Of a DNA stretch of 64,000 bases, positions 16,344-25,880 are shown in pieces (positions within the stretch are counted from its first letter, which is position 1; every line of letters starts with the position of its first letter). A model generated the notes under the pieces. That model was given only the letters and a program-made list of their open reading frames with translations, had not been told where the DNA came from and searched no databases. This DNA comes from Cellvibrio sp. UBA7661 (lineage in GTDB: Bacteria; Pseudomonadota; Gammaproteobacteria; Pseudomonadales; Cellvibrionaceae). The translations under genes were made by a program, and so were the position numbers. The DNA lies in assembly GCA_002483365.1 (NCBI GenBank), contig DLHT01000006.1:431524-495523 (forward strand), written 5' to 3'.

Positions 16344-17835
16344 AACTTACTTTATCCATACCCTTGGCCTGGTTGCGCAAATGCCCCCAGGGGCCGGTGA
16401 TCGCCAAGGTCATTCCGGGGCGCTGGATATTCACAAACAAGGTTGTGCCATCGGGCGAAAAACAGGCGCCGCAAAACTCACCTTTCTCCGGATGCGCATT
16501 CATCGCCAGAGTGTAGATTTTCCCTTCAGGTGTAAGCCCGCGCAGATAGTTCACGGTATCGGGATTATCCGAATAGCTGTCTTCGCAAATAATCAAATCA
16601 CCCCAGGGGGCGACGGCAATATTGTCGCAAGCCTGCAATACCGCGCGGTTATGGCTCTCGTACAACAGCTCCATAGTGCCCGGCTGCTCCGCTTCGCGCG
16701 CGGTGCCTTCGTAGGGGCTGGGCTGGTAGCGCCAGACCTGGCCGATACGATTGGGGCCGCCACCGGTTGCCGCGAACAGGACTTCGCGGGTGTTATCGTC
16801 GCGCAGCGCAAAGGCCAATCCTTCACCGCGGGCGAAAATCGCAGCGCCTTTGGCTTCACCTCGCTTGCTAAGATCGCCATCGGGCGAGGTCACTTCTTCA
16901 AGGTCGATCCACTCGCACTCAAAACGCTGGTTGATGGCCACCGATTGTGCATGCTTATCGGTGGAATCTTCCGGCCAATTGCGCGTATTGGCTTTCGGCC
17001 AGCCGCGAATCGCCAGGGCTTGCAAGCGCCCCCCCTGCACCAGTTTGCCGGGCACATTAGGCAGGAAGCGATAGAACAGACCGCGCTCATAATCCTCTGA
17101 TAGATAAACAATGCCGCTGGTGCTATCGACCGCCGCCGCCTCGTGCATAAACCGCCCCATGTCCTTCAGCGGTACGGCATCGACCAGCCCCTTGCTGAGC
17201 GATGGCACTTCAAATACGTAGCCGTGTTCACGGCCATAGCCTTGCAGTTTACCCACCAGTGATTCTTCGCAGGTGAGCCAACTGCCCCAAGGCGTTGCTC
17301 CGCCCGCACAGTTGCGCGCGGTTCCAATCAGGCTGAGATGACTGCGCTCTACGCGGCCGCTGCGATGGTCAAATAACAAGGTGCTGGTGCCGCCATTTAC
17401 GGGGCGCATGGTCAGCAAGTGGTTGTCGTAGGCCTTGTCGCCCACATGTTTGCGCGCCAATTTTCGATCGCCACCGAAGGGGTCGATCTCATCAGAACTG
17501 GATGCCAACTCATGGTTGCGCACCAAAATGCACTGGCTGGGGTTGCCCGGCACCGGAAAGGCCGCCATGCCATCAGGTGCGCTGGGCGTAATCAACCCAT
17601 CGCTCATGCGGTCGCCGGTGCGGGAAATGACGCGATAACTGAAATGGCGCGGTAAATTAAGGATGCCTGCAGGATCCAGCAATAACTGGCCAACCTTGTC
17701 GATGCCGTACACCGGATCCTGCGCATAGACCTGTGCCTGCAACTGCAAACTGCGCAGCCCCCCAAGCGCCACAGCGGTAGCGGCGGCGTTTTTCAGAAAA
17801 TGACGACGACTCAATTGGCCAATCTTTAAAGACAT
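16342..17835 (-). CDS. PhoX-family alkaline phosphatase-like protein (DUF839), Tat-exported
   Basis: 497 residues. A twin-arginine signal (SRRHFLKNAAATAVALGG) sends the folded protein to the periplasm. The rest is a beta-propeller of the PhoX/DUF839 family: NHE near residue 105, CAGGATPWGSWLTCEES, GRFMHEAAAVD, YLSEDYERGLFYRF, and PWGDLIICEDS near the end, positions that bind calcium and iron in PhoX. It would release phosphate from esters, but many DUF839 proteins are uncharacterised, so substrate is open. No Pho box was recognised in the 120 bases upstream. Confidence 0.82.
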   Translation of the reverse strand: MSLKIGQLSRRHFLKNAAATAVALGGLRSLQLQAQVYAQDPVYGIDKVGQLLLDPAGILNLPRHFSYRVISRTGDRMSDGLITPSAPDGMAAFPVPGNPSQCILVRNHELASSSDEIDPFGGDRKLARKHVGDKAYDNHLLTMRPVNGGTSTLLFDHRSGRVERSHLSLIGTARNCAGGATPWGSWLTCEESLVGKLQGYGREHGYVFEVPSLSKGLVDAVPLKDMGRFMHEAAAVDSTSGIVYLSEDYERGLFYRFLPNVPGKLVQGGRLQALAIRGWPKANTRNWPEDSTDKHAQSVAINQRFECEWIDLEEVTSPDGDLSKRGEAKGAAIFARGEGLAFALRDDNTREVLFAATGGGPNRIGQVWRYQPSPYEGTAREAEQPGTMELLYESHNRAVLQACDNIAVAPWGDLIICEDSYSDNPDTVNYLRGLTPEGKIYTLAMNAHPEKGEFCGACFSPDGTTLFVNIQRPGMTLAITGPWGHLRNQAKGMDKVS

Positions 17836-17955
17836 AAAAAAATCCTTGGGTTTAACATAATAGAAAACACCACTAGCGAGTACCTTTTTGCGCTGATCGG
17901 ATTACCGTTTGATGACAGCGCTGCAGAACCCATGAGCTGATTTGCCTTATACGCG

Positions 17956-18762
17956 TTACACTTCCAGTGCCTGCAACGCTATAGCAACGACAAATCCGAG
18001 CGCAGCGACCAAACCCGACATTTCATGAGTCTCGGCAAAGGCTTCGGGAATCATCGTCTCCACTACCATCGCAAAAATCCCACCGGCGGCGATACAACTA
18101 ATCAGGGCTTTGACATGCTCCGGTGCCGATCCAAAAAACAGTGCGCCGATAACGGCAAAACACCCCGACAGCAATGCAATCCCACCCCAGAGCCGCAAAA
18201 TAAACCCGCCGCTACGCCCAGCCTGACGCATGCCCGCCGTACTGGAAAGCGCCTCTGGGATGTTCGATATAAAAATAGCAGTAATAGTGACAATGCTGAG
18301 CTTACCACCGCTGGCGACCAATAAGCCTATGGCGATAGATTCGGGAATACCATCAAGCAAGGTGCCCGCGGCAATCGCTACGCCTCCATTTGGGGAGACA
18401 TTAGTTGGAGAAACATGATTTGCGGAAGCATGGTTTGGGAAGGTGTTGTCCGACTGTTTGTGCAAATGCTGCCCGCGCGAGCGTTTGCGGTGTTTTGCCG
18501 GGTGATTGAGTGAGCGGTTAATCAGGGAAAATACCAATGCGCCCCCCATAAAACCGGCGATTATCCACACCGGGCTGGCCTGCCCCACTGCATCTGCCAC
18601 CAGCTCAAAGCTCAACGCTGACAGCAAGATTCCACTGCCAAACGCCATGACGTAAGCGACCGTTTTGGCAGAAAACCGGATAAACCAACCGAACAACGCC
18701 CCCAGCATCAGGGCGCTGGCGGCAGCGAATCCCCAAAAACCGGCCTCCAGCCACACCGGCAT
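17956..18762 (-). CDS. ZIP-family metal transporter
   Basis: 268 residues with about eight membrane segments. The ZIP signature is clear: GTLLDGIPESIAIG in segment IV and FISNIPEALSS in segment V supply the metal ligands. Between segments III and IV is a His-containing cytoplasmic loop with a low-complexity part (NHASANHVSPTNVSPNGG). Likely moves zinc or iron into the cell; the substrate cannot be told. Its start is 3 bases after the thioesterase stop, so it is the last gene of a three-gene unit. No Zur box was noticed. Confidence 0.82.
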   Translation of the reverse strand: MPVWLEAGFWGFAAASALMLGALFGWFIRFSAKTVAYVMAFGSGILLSALSFELVADAVGQASPVWIIAGFMGGALVFSLINRSLNHPAKHRKRSRGQHLHKQSDNTFPNHASANHVSPTNVSPNGGVAIAAGTLLDGIPESIAIGLLVASGGKLSIVTITAIFISNIPEALSSTAGMRQAGRSGGFILRLWGGIALLSGCFAVIGALFFGSAPEHVKALISCIAAGGIFAMVVETMIPEAFAETHEMSGLVAALGFVVAIALQALEV

Positions 18763-18765
18763 GGC

Positions 18766-19179
18766 TTAGCCCACAAACCAAGCGCGTACCGGGTCTGGCA
18801 GCGGTACGGATTTACCGTCCAGTGCACTAACCCAGACCACTTTGGAATAGCCTTCAGCTGCCGGTACATCCGGCTGGGAGGCGGTATACACCTTGTAGGT
18901 CACCATAAAGCTGGAGCGGCCGGGCTCGGAGATATACACATCGATACGCAGGGTTTCCGGATGGAAAATCGGCCGCAGAAAAGTACACCCAATAGTGACA
19001 ACGACGGGGTGGGTATCGCTTTTGAGTGGTATCCCTTTATCCAACATCCACTGGAAGCGCGCCTCCTCAAAATAGCGGAAATAAAGGGTATTGTTCACAT
19101 GCCCGTAGGCATCCATATCGCCCCAGCGCACAGGAATTTCGCAGCTGAAGAAGGGTTGGGATGGGGATGTATCGCTCAT
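18766..19179 (-). CDS. Acyl-CoA thioesterase (4HBT hot-dog family)
   Basis: 137 residues from ATG 19179, which has CAGGAG upstream; a longer frame to 19275 overlaps the hydratase gene. Hot-dog fold with the YbgC/FadM-type motif VRWGDMDAYGHVNNTLYFRYFE, in which the Asp is catalytic. Hydrolyses acyl-CoA esters in the cytoplasm; chain length unknown. Lies 28 bases after the hydratase gene and 3 bases before the ZIP gene. Confidence 0.88.
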   Translation of the reverse strand: MSDTSPSQPFFSCEIPVRWGDMDAYGHVNNTLYFRYFEEARFQWMLDKGIPLKSDTHPVVVTIGCTFLRPIFHPETLRIDVYISEPGRSSFMVTYKVYTASQPDVPAAEGYSKVVWVSALDGKSVPLPDPVRAWFVG

Positions 19180-19207
19180 AAAAACTCCTGTTTCATCGAC
19201 CTTTTTA

Positions 19208-20011
19208 TCAAACGGCCTGTTTGGCACTGAAACTGACGTGCATACTACCCAATCCAGCATAGTCGATCTGTACATCAGTGTTGAGCGGCACCTCTATCAC
19301 ACCGGCATAAGAGCCGGTGATGACCGCCTGCCCCGCAACTATGCCCTGCCCCCGGCTGCGCAAGAATTCCGCCAGCCAGTAAAGTGGCGCACGCGGATGG
19401 GTATTCGGGTGCTGCCCCTGACGCTCAATCACCTCGCCATTGGCACAGGTCATGGTGATAGTAAAACTGCTCGCCGCGCGCGCTTGCGCTGAATCCACTT
19501 GCGGGCCAATAAACAGCCCCTGATTGACCAGGCCATCGGCCAGCATTTCAGGGAACTCACAACTGGCTGGATCGGCGTAGCGGCTATTGATCAACTCCAA
19601 TGCCATATGGGTTCTGGCAATCGCTGCATCGACCTCATCCGGCGTGTAGGGTTCGGCGCGCGGAGGTAAATCCTGCCCAAAGAAAAATGCCAATTCCGGT
19701 TCGATACGCGCACGCTCACCTTCCGCAGTGGTTTTTGCCCACAGGGATACCGGAGGCACCGAATCGATGGTGCGGGTAAAAATCGATCCGACAATCACTT
19801 TGTCATCGGCCGGTGGCTGCAGGCACTTCCAACCGCCAATACTGTCATCCATCAGTTCACACCAGCGCCCTGCTACTGCTGCTTGGACAGCCAATGCCTG
19901 CTCGATGTTCTGCGGGCGGCAGGTTTCAGGCAAACGCCCGGCCTGAATACCCTTGATGCGGCGTTCTACGAGTATTGCAGCCGCTTCGGCGGCAGGAAAA
20001 TCATGGGTCAT
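19208..20011 (-). CDS. 2-keto-4-pentenoate hydratase / fumarylacetoacetate hydrolase family protein
   Basis: 267 residues from ATG 20011. Resembles MhpD-type hydratases: GWKCLQPPADD, the metal-site Glu pair in RIEPELAFFFG, ALELINSRYADP, VNQGLFIG and the C-terminal ITGSYAGVIEVP. Such enzymes add water to 2-keto-alkenoates in aromatic meta-cleavage pathways, but no other pathway gene is nearby, so the true substrate is unknown. Heads a short operon with the thioesterase and ZIP genes. Confidence 0.8.
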   Translation of the reverse strand: MTHDFPAAEAAAILVERRIKGIQAGRLPETCRPQNIEQALAVQAAVAGRWCELMDDSIGGWKCLQPPADDKVIVGSIFTRTIDSVPPVSLWAKTTAEGERARIEPELAFFFGQDLPPRAEPYTPDEVDAAIARTHMALELINSRYADPASCEFPEMLADGLVNQGLFIGPQVDSAQARAASSFTITMTCANGEVIERQGQHPNTHPRAPLYWLAEFLRSRGQGIVAGQAVITGSYAGVIEVPLNTDVQIDYAGLGSMHVSFSAKQAV

Positions 20012-20100
20012 AACAAACCTGTAGTAGATAACGTAATGGGTTAAACCTGTTTGCCGCGAGCGGAAACAATACCGTCGCAACCATCAATTGGCAGCGCCAA

Positions 20101-20129
20101 AAAACACAAAACCCCTTGGAAGGGGTTTT
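20101..20129 (-). terminator. Intrinsic terminator of the YbaK-HDOD gene
   Basis: AAAACCCCT and AGGGGTTTT arms around TGGA; the minus-strand tail continues GTGTTTTTT. Lies about 35 bases past the stop at 20162. Confidence 0.75.
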
Positions 20130-20161
20130 GCTTTACATCGACATTAGCAATGCCGAGCCTA

Positions 20162-21565
20162 TCAATGATGAGGTGAAAGCTCGTGGGCGATATGCTTGAG
20201 GTCATCGCCCGATTCAATGATGTTAGCCACGGTGGTGTAGGCCTTTTCCGGATCCAGATGCAGGTCTTCAAACACTTGTGGCGGAATAGCTTGTTTGGGG
20301 CCACGGCCAATGTTGTGCTGGTACAACAAGCGCTGGGCGACATAAATCAGTTTGGCGTAAGCCGCATATTCACCCTGATAATGCGGATTGTTCTGGTGGC
20401 GCAAACCAACCACAACCTCTTCCGGCATCGACCAGAGAGACATAAGCGCAGAACCCAATTGCTCACGGGTCACGCCCAGTAAATGGCGCTCAACGGCCTG
20501 ATGGTCAACATGCGGATTGGTGTCAGCCAATTCGCAATAATTGTGGAAATACGGAGGAAATACTTCAGCCAGGATCAAATAGCCAAAGTTGTGCAGCAGG
20601 CCGCACAAATAAGCCATACCAAAGCTGGGGCGATGGTCGCGTGGAATCGCGGTTACCAATCCCTCAATGGTCGCCGCCATGTAGACCGCTTGCTGCCAGT
20701 AAGGCAAAGCCCCGTGCGGACCCTCTTTGGGAATGGTCATGGCTTTGCCAAGTGACAAACCCAGTGCGAGGTTGAGCACCATATCAAAACCAAGTACGCG
20801 GACAATGGCATCGTGGATGGATTTGATTTTGCCCGGCGCAGAGTAGTAAGGCGATGCCGCCCAGCTCACGACTTGTGCAGCAAGGCTTGGATCGGTTTCT
20901 ACAATTTGCGCAAGATCGCTGATATCCGCATTGGGGTTTACCCGCAGCTTGATAATGCGCTGCGCGGTATCCGATAACGGTGGTAATTCAAGGGTTTCTT
21001 CAAGGCGCTGCTTCACGCGCAATTGGGTAAAGTTGCGCACCGCGCCGAGGATCTGTTCGGTATCGCTGGTGCTGGTATCGTCCACTTCCAGTGGCTCAAG
21101 TGGCACAGCGATATCGCAAATGGTGGCGTCATCCATTATTTGCTGGAATTCTTCGCGGCTGAAACGCAGCAACTGCTGCTCATCGCCTGAATCTGCCAGC
21201 AATTCGGGACGCTCGATCAGACTGCGGTCAATCAATGTCAGCAAACCGGCCAATTTGGGTAGCGCCGGAATAGACTGCAAATTATGGGATACACAAAACT
21301 TATGGATATCTTCCGGTTTCGCTGCATGCAGTTCGCGCCCTAACTGGCGGTTGACTGCCTTGAGATCCAGCAGGCGGTCAGCGGCATAAATCACCTGCAC
21401 ACGCCCTTTCCCGTCTTGCAAAATAACCGATTTGGCTGCGCTCATAGTACGTAGATGCTGGTCATGCCAACGGGCTCTTTCATTCTCAGACACTGGCACT
21501 TCAGATACCTGATAGTGCACATTTTGTTTGTTGAGTAATGATTGAACGCTGGTAGGGACTGGCAC
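20162..21565 (-). CDS. YbaK-like domain fused to HDOD signalling domain
   Basis: 467 residues. Residues 1-150 resemble YbaK/ProX trans-editing deacylases (NVHYQVSEVP, then MSAAKSVILQDG with the conserved Lys, and the IPALPKLAGL stretch). Residues about 185-400 are an HDOD domain: LPPLSDTAQRIIKLRVNPNADISDLAQIVETDPSLAAQVV, AIVRVLGFDMVLNLALG, LCGLLHNFG. HDOD domains lack HD nuclease chemistry and act in signalling or stress control. The gene neighbours recG and oxyR, as a similar gene does in Pseudomonas. Whether the YbaK part still edits tRNA is unknown. Confidence 0.85.
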   Translation of the reverse strand: MPVPTSVQSLLNKQNVHYQVSEVPVSENERARWHDQHLRTMSAAKSVILQDGKGRVQVIYAADRLLDLKAVNRQLGRELHAAKPEDIHKFCVSHNLQSIPALPKLAGLLTLIDRSLIERPELLADSGDEQQLLRFSREEFQQIMDDATICDIAVPLEPLEVDDTSTSDTEQILGAVRNFTQLRVKQRLEETLELPPLSDTAQRIIKLRVNPNADISDLAQIVETDPSLAAQVVSWAASPYYSAPGKIKSIHDAIVRVLGFDMVLNLALGLSLGKAMTIPKEGPHGALPYWQQAVYMAATIEGLVTAIPRDHRPSFGMAYLCGLLHNFGYLILAEVFPPYFHNYCELADTNPHVDHQAVERHLLGVTREQLGSALMSLWSMPEEVVVGLRHQNNPHYQGEYAAYAKLIYVAQRLLYQHNIGRGPKQAIPPQVFEDLHLDPEKAYTTVANIIESGDDLKHIAHELSPHH

Positions 21566-21833
21566 GGCCTACTCCTCTTAATGAATCCAAGTGGTTGATG
21601 TACATAGTGTTACATAGCTTTTGGGCGATTACGACCAATGTGTGCACAAGGATTGGCACTTACCATATAGTCATTTCGAACAATTACCAAAAGTTGCCGT
21701 TTTGTTTAGGGTATCTGACCAAGCATAGTCCAAATTTACCACTACACGGGGCAATCAACGGGAAGATAGCATCCCTCTGCACAAAAAATCGAACAGTTCG
21801 CATATTGGGATGAAATAGCCGCCAAAATCGACA

Positions 21834-23951
21834 TTAAACCTGCAAATAACGCTGATTCTGGCCGAGCCAGCGCTGCACTATGTGCTCGCATTCGCGCGGG
21901 TAATCGCTCATTAGCAGCAAGGCTGCGTCTTTCACAGCGGGGAGCAAATGGCTGTCGCGCTGTAAATCGGCAATGCGGAACTGCATTTCGCCGGTTTGGC
22001 GTGTGCCCAGCACTTCACCTGGGCCGCGCAACAGCAAATCCTGTTCGGCGATATAAAAGCCGTCGCTACTTTCACGCATCACCCGCAAACGCTCGCGCCC
22101 GTTCTGCGACAGTGGCGAGCCATACAACAGCACGCAATGACTTGCGGCCGAACCGCGCCCGACACGGCCGCGCAATTGGTGCAATTGCGCAAGCCCAAGC
22201 CGCTCGGGGTTTTCGATAATCATCAAGCTGGCGTTTGGCACATCCACCCCCACTTCAATCACGGTAGTCGCCACCAGCAGATCCAGCTCATGGGCTTTGA
22301 ATGCCGCCATCACCGCTTCTTTTTCTGCGGGTTTCAAACGCCCGTGAATAAGGCCGATACGCAGTTGCGGAAGGCTTTCAGCAAGCTGTGTAGCGGTCAC
22401 TTCGGCAGCCTGCGCTTCCAGCGCCTCGGACTCCTCAATAAGGGTGCACACCCAATAAGCCTGCCGCCCTTGTGCACATGCAAGGCGCACCCGTTCCACC
22501 ACCTCTTCACGCCGGTTATCGCTGATAACAACGGTGGTGACGGGTGTGCGGCCGGGGGGTAATTCATCGATCACGGAATAATCCAGATCCGCATAAGCAC
22601 TCATCGCGAGTGTGCGCGGAATAGGTGTGGCGGTCATAATCAATTGATGTGGGCGGCAGATACCGGATTGCGCAACATCGCCGTCAATTGTGCCTTTTTC
22701 AGAGAGTGTTAGCCGCTGATGGACACCAAATCGATGCTGTTCATCAATCACGATCAGCCCAAGGCGGGCAAAATCTACCGCCTCCTGAAACAGGGCATGG
22801 GTTCCAACGACTACCTGCGCTTCGCCGCTGGCGATAGCCGCCAACTGCGTGCGCCGCTCCACCGCTTTCAATTTGCCGGTCAACCAGCCAACACGGATGC
22901 CCAGTGGTTCCAGCCATTTGCCAAAATTCAGCCGATGCTGCTCGGCCAGAATCTCGGTCGGCGCCATGATCGCCGCCTGCACCCCGCTTGATACAGCCGC
23001 GAGTGCCGCAAGTGCCGCCACCACGGTTTTGCCGGAGCCAACATCGCCCTGTACCAGGCGCAGCATCGGGATAGGCTTGGCCAGATCCGCCGCAATCTCA
23101 TCCACCACCCGGCGCTGGGCGCGCGTCAACTCAAACCCCACGCGCGTCATAAACTGCGCTTGTAATGCAGCGTTGATATTAAGGCGATGTGCGCCATCGG
23201 ATTGGGTTTCACGGCGCAACAGCAGCAAGCTGAGGTGATGCGCAAGCAGTTCTTCAAATACCAATCGCTGTTGGTAAGGATGCTCGCCATCCATCAGCTG
23301 TTGGATATTCGCGTTGGTAGGGGGCTGGTGCAGATAACGCAGTGCTTCAGCCAGGCTCACCTGATTCAACTGGCGCCGTACCGCAGCCGGCAGCAATTCA
23401 TTCAAGACGTATTGATCGAGCAGCTTGAGCGCCTGCGCCGCCAGCGAACGCAGGCGCGGCTGGGTCAGACCTTCAGTGGTAGGGTAAACAGGGGTGAGCG
23501 ATTGCGCCAACGGCAGGGGAGCAGCAGTATCCAGCTCGTCGTATTCGGGGTGATACATTTCCAGCCCCGAGGCTCCGCGGCGGGTCTCGCCAAAAATCCG
23601 CAGGCGCGTACCATTAGCCAAACGCTGCTTCTGTGCATTGTTAAAGTGATAAAACCGCAGGGTTATTGTGCCAGTGCCATCCTGAACCTTGCACACCAGA
23701 CTGCGACGCTTGCCGAACACTATGTCGCAAGCGCGCACTTCGGCTTCAATCACTGCATTTACATTGGGCTGCAAAGCCCCGATTGGCGTAATGCGAGTGC
23801 GATCCATATAGCGCAAAGGCAAATGCAGCAGCACATCCTGCACACTAAAAAGACCGATCTTCGCCAATTTTGCCGATAAACTGGTTCCAACCCCTTTAAT
23901 TGCAGTAACGGGCAATTGGTCGAGCGCAACCATATTAGCAGGCGATTTCAC
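21834..23951 (-). CDS. recG: ATP-dependent DNA helicase RecG
   Basis: 705 residues, usual length. N-terminal wedge/OB domain (VLLHLPLRYMDRTRI), then helicase motifs: I GDVGSGKT, Ia MAPTEILAEQH, II DEQHRFGV (the RecG form of DEAD), III MTATPIPRTL, and VI QLRGRVGRG; the C-terminal TRG region follows. Remodels stalled replication forks and branched DNA. Ends 268 bases before the YbaK-HDOD gene start; follows oxyR by 13 bases, so the two are probably cotranscribed. Confidence 0.97.
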   Translation of the reverse strand: MKSPANMVALDQLPVTAIKGVGTSLSAKLAKIGLFSVQDVLLHLPLRYMDRTRITPIGALQPNVNAVIEAEVRACDIVFGKRRSLVCKVQDGTGTITLRFYHFNNAQKQRLANGTRLRIFGETRRGASGLEMYHPEYDELDTAAPLPLAQSLTPVYPTTEGLTQPRLRSLAAQALKLLDQYVLNELLPAAVRRQLNQVSLAEALRYLHQPPTNANIQQLMDGEHPYQQRLVFEELLAHHLSLLLLRRETQSDGAHRLNINAALQAQFMTRVGFELTRAQRRVVDEIAADLAKPIPMLRLVQGDVGSGKTVVAALAALAAVSSGVQAAIMAPTEILAEQHRLNFGKWLEPLGIRVGWLTGKLKAVERRTQLAAIASGEAQVVVGTHALFQEAVDFARLGLIVIDEQHRFGVHQRLTLSEKGTIDGDVAQSGICRPHQLIMTATPIPRTLAMSAYADLDYSVIDELPPGRTPVTTVVISDNRREEVVERVRLACAQGRQAYWVCTLIEESEALEAQAAEVTATQLAESLPQLRIGLIHGRLKPAEKEAVMAAFKAHELDLLVATTVIEVGVDVPNASLMIIENPERLGLAQLHQLRGRVGRGSAASHCVLLYGSPLSQNGRERLRVMRESSDGFYIAEQDLLLRGPGEVLGTRQTGEMQFRIADLQRDSHLLPAVKDAALLLMSDYPRECEHIVQRWLGQNQRYLQV

Positions 23952-23964
23952 AATAGCAGTGGCG

Positions 23965-24894
23965 TTAGTTACCTTGCTCTACCGGAGCTACGCGGCAAGC
24001 TTTGATCGCTGTGCGCAGCGCGTCTATCGCCTTATGGCGCGGAAAGCTGGCGCGCCAGGCGAGCGCAACCGTACGGCTGGGTGATGGTTCGGTGAACGGA
24101 CGGGTGACCAATACATCGGAGCTGTACAGTGAGCTTTCAGCGGCCGATGCAGGCAGTATCGTGAGCCCCAGGCCCGAGGCCACCATGTGGCGCAAGGTTT
24201 CCAATGAACTACCCTCGGCAGCGGTGCGCACATTGTTCGCTGTTTCTTCACCGTGGTGTTGCAGGTTCGGGCAGGTAGTCAGCACCTGATCGCGGAAGCA
24301 ATGCCCCTCACCCAACAGTAACAATTGCTGGGTATTGAGATCGGCCGGGTCTATCGCCTCTTTGCTCGCCAAGGGGTGCTCCTTGGGCAGCAGCACGACG
24401 AAGGGCTCGTCATAAAGTGCCTGGGTGACCACATCCGGCTCAACAAACGGCAATGCAATAATGATCACATCCAGTTCACCATTGCGCAGCTTCTTACGCA
24501 GGTTGTGCGTATAACCTTCCTCCACATACAACGGCATCTTGCTCGCCAGTTGTTGTAAATGCGGGATAAATTTGGGCAGCAGGTAGGGGCCAATGGTGAA
24601 AATCGCCCCCACTGATAGCGGGCTGCTGAGCTGATCTTTACCGGCATCGGCCAAATCTTTGATCGCTGCGGTTTGTTCCAATACCAAATTGGCCTGAGCG
24701 ACAATCTGCTCGCCCAGCGGCGTAGGCTGCACGCGGGATTTGGTGCGCTCAAACAGCGCCACGCCCAATTCGTCCTCCAGCTTTTTAACGGCGATACTCA
24801 AAGTCGGCTGGCTCACGTAGCAACGGTCTGCCGCGCGGCCAAAATGCTGTTCTTGTGCGAGGGTGACTATGTAACGCAGTTCGGTCAGGGTCAT
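23965..24894 (-). CDS. oxyR: Hydrogen peroxide-sensing LysR regulator OxyR
   Basis: 309 residues from ATG 24894; a longer frame to 24960 has no sequence support. LysR winged helix (RYIVTLAQEQHFGRAADRCY), then the effector domain. The redox cysteines fall at 199 and 208 (GHCFRDQVLTTC), the same numbers as in E. coli OxyR, so peroxide sensing by disulfide formation is expected. Controls catalase and peroxidase genes, none of which lie in this window. Divergent from the epimerase gene; precedes recG as in Pseudomonas. Confidence 0.96.
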   Translation of the reverse strand: MTLTELRYIVTLAQEQHFGRAADRCYVSQPTLSIAVKKLEDELGVALFERTKSRVQPTPLGEQIVAQANLVLEQTAAIKDLADAGKDQLSSPLSVGAIFTIGPYLLPKFIPHLQQLASKMPLYVEEGYTHNLRKKLRNGELDVIIIALPFVEPDVVTQALYDEPFVVLLPKEHPLASKEAIDPADLNTQQLLLLGEGHCFRDQVLTTCPNLQHHGEETANNVRTAAEGSSLETLRHMVASGLGLTILPASAAESSLYSSDVLVTRPFTEPSPSRTVALAWRASFPRHKAIDALRTAIKACRVAPVEQGN

Positions 24895-24960
24895 AATGCA
24901 ACTCCACTGGCTGGCAAAATATGAATAGCCTAAAACTATCAGATTAACGACATTTATCAA

Positions 24961-25848
24961 ATGACAATTAATGAATCTTCACCGGAAAAGTGCCTGATTA
25001 TCGGCTGCGGCGATATTGGCCAGCGTATCGCCCGGCAATTAGCGCCCTTGGGCTATCAGGTAACAGGTCTGCGCCGCTCCCCCACTGCTGACCTGCCCTA
25101 TCTGCACTACCGGCAGGGCGATGTCGGCAACCCGGAACAACTCCACCCTCTGTTAGCGGAAGGGTTTGATGTGATCGTCATCAGCATGACACCGGACGAA
25201 CGCAGCGATGCCGGTTATCAACGCGCTTATGTCGATACCTGCCAAAACCTCGTGAATGGACTGCAACAACCAAGATCGCAACAGAAGCCACGCCTGATCC
25301 TGTTTGTCTCCAGCAGTGCGGTGTATGCACAACAAGACGGCAATTGGGTCGATGAATCATCGCCTTGTGAGCCAGACAGTTTCAGCGGCAAACGCCTGCT
25401 GGAAGCAGAGGCGGTGATTGCCCATAGCGGCTTTGCACACACGATTGTCCGCTGTAGCGGTATCTACGGCCCAGGCCGCAACCGGCTGATCGAACAAGTA
25501 CTGCGCAAGCGCGCATCGGCCAGCCCACATTTCACCAACCGCATCCATGCTGAGGATTGCGCCGGATTTATGGTGCACCTTATCGAGCAAGCCAAGCACA
25601 GCACCATCGAACCGATTTATATCGCCACCGACTCCTGCCCAACACCGATGGTTGAGGTAGTAAGTTGGATTGTCGGAGAATTGGGAATTGCAGATTTTCT
25701 GTGCGCCGATGCGGTGAATGAGCGCGGTAACAAACGGCTTAGCAACCGGTTGATGCTGGCAACAGGCTACAGACTTGGTTACGAGGACTTCCGGCAGGGT
25801 TACGGCGAAATGCTGGAGGGATTCAAGGCAATAAAAAACCCGGCATAA
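24961..25848 (+). CDS. NAD-dependent epimerase-like protein (YeeZ type, extended SDR)
   Basis: 295 residues. Rossmann glycine motif near the start (IIGCGDIGQRIA), LFVSSSAVYAQQDG with the SDR Ser/Tyr region, RCSGIYGPGRN, and IHAEDCAGFMVHLIE. Similar proteins are annotated YeeZ or SDR family oxidoreductases of unknown substrate. Cytoplasmic. The 66-base gap to oxyR must hold two divergent promoters. Ends in a bidirectional terminator shared with the OmpA gene. Confidence 0.8.
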   Translation: MTINESSPEKCLIIGCGDIGQRIARQLAPLGYQVTGLRRSPTADLPYLHYRQGDVGNPEQLHPLLAEGFDVIVISMTPDERSDAGYQRAYVDTCQNLVNGLQQPRSQQKPRLILFVSSSAVYAQQDGNWVDESSPCEPDSFSGKRLLEAEAVIAHSGFAHTIVRCSGIYGPGRNRLIEQVLRKRASASPHFTNRIHAEDCAGFMVHLIEQAKHSTIEPIYIATDSCPTPMVEVVSWIVGELGIADFLCADAVNERGNKRLSNRLMLATGYRLGYEDFRQGYGEMLEGFKAIKNPA

Positions 25849-25860
25849 AGCCGGGTTTTT
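25834..25860. terminator. Bidirectional terminator between yeeZ-like and ompA-like genes
   Basis: AAAAACCCGGC and GCCGGGTTTTT, 11 bp each, loop ATAAA. Both strands end in T runs; it overlaps the stop codon of the epimerase gene. Confidence 0.9.
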
Positions 25861-25880
25861 CACTTCCAAACGCCGCAGGA

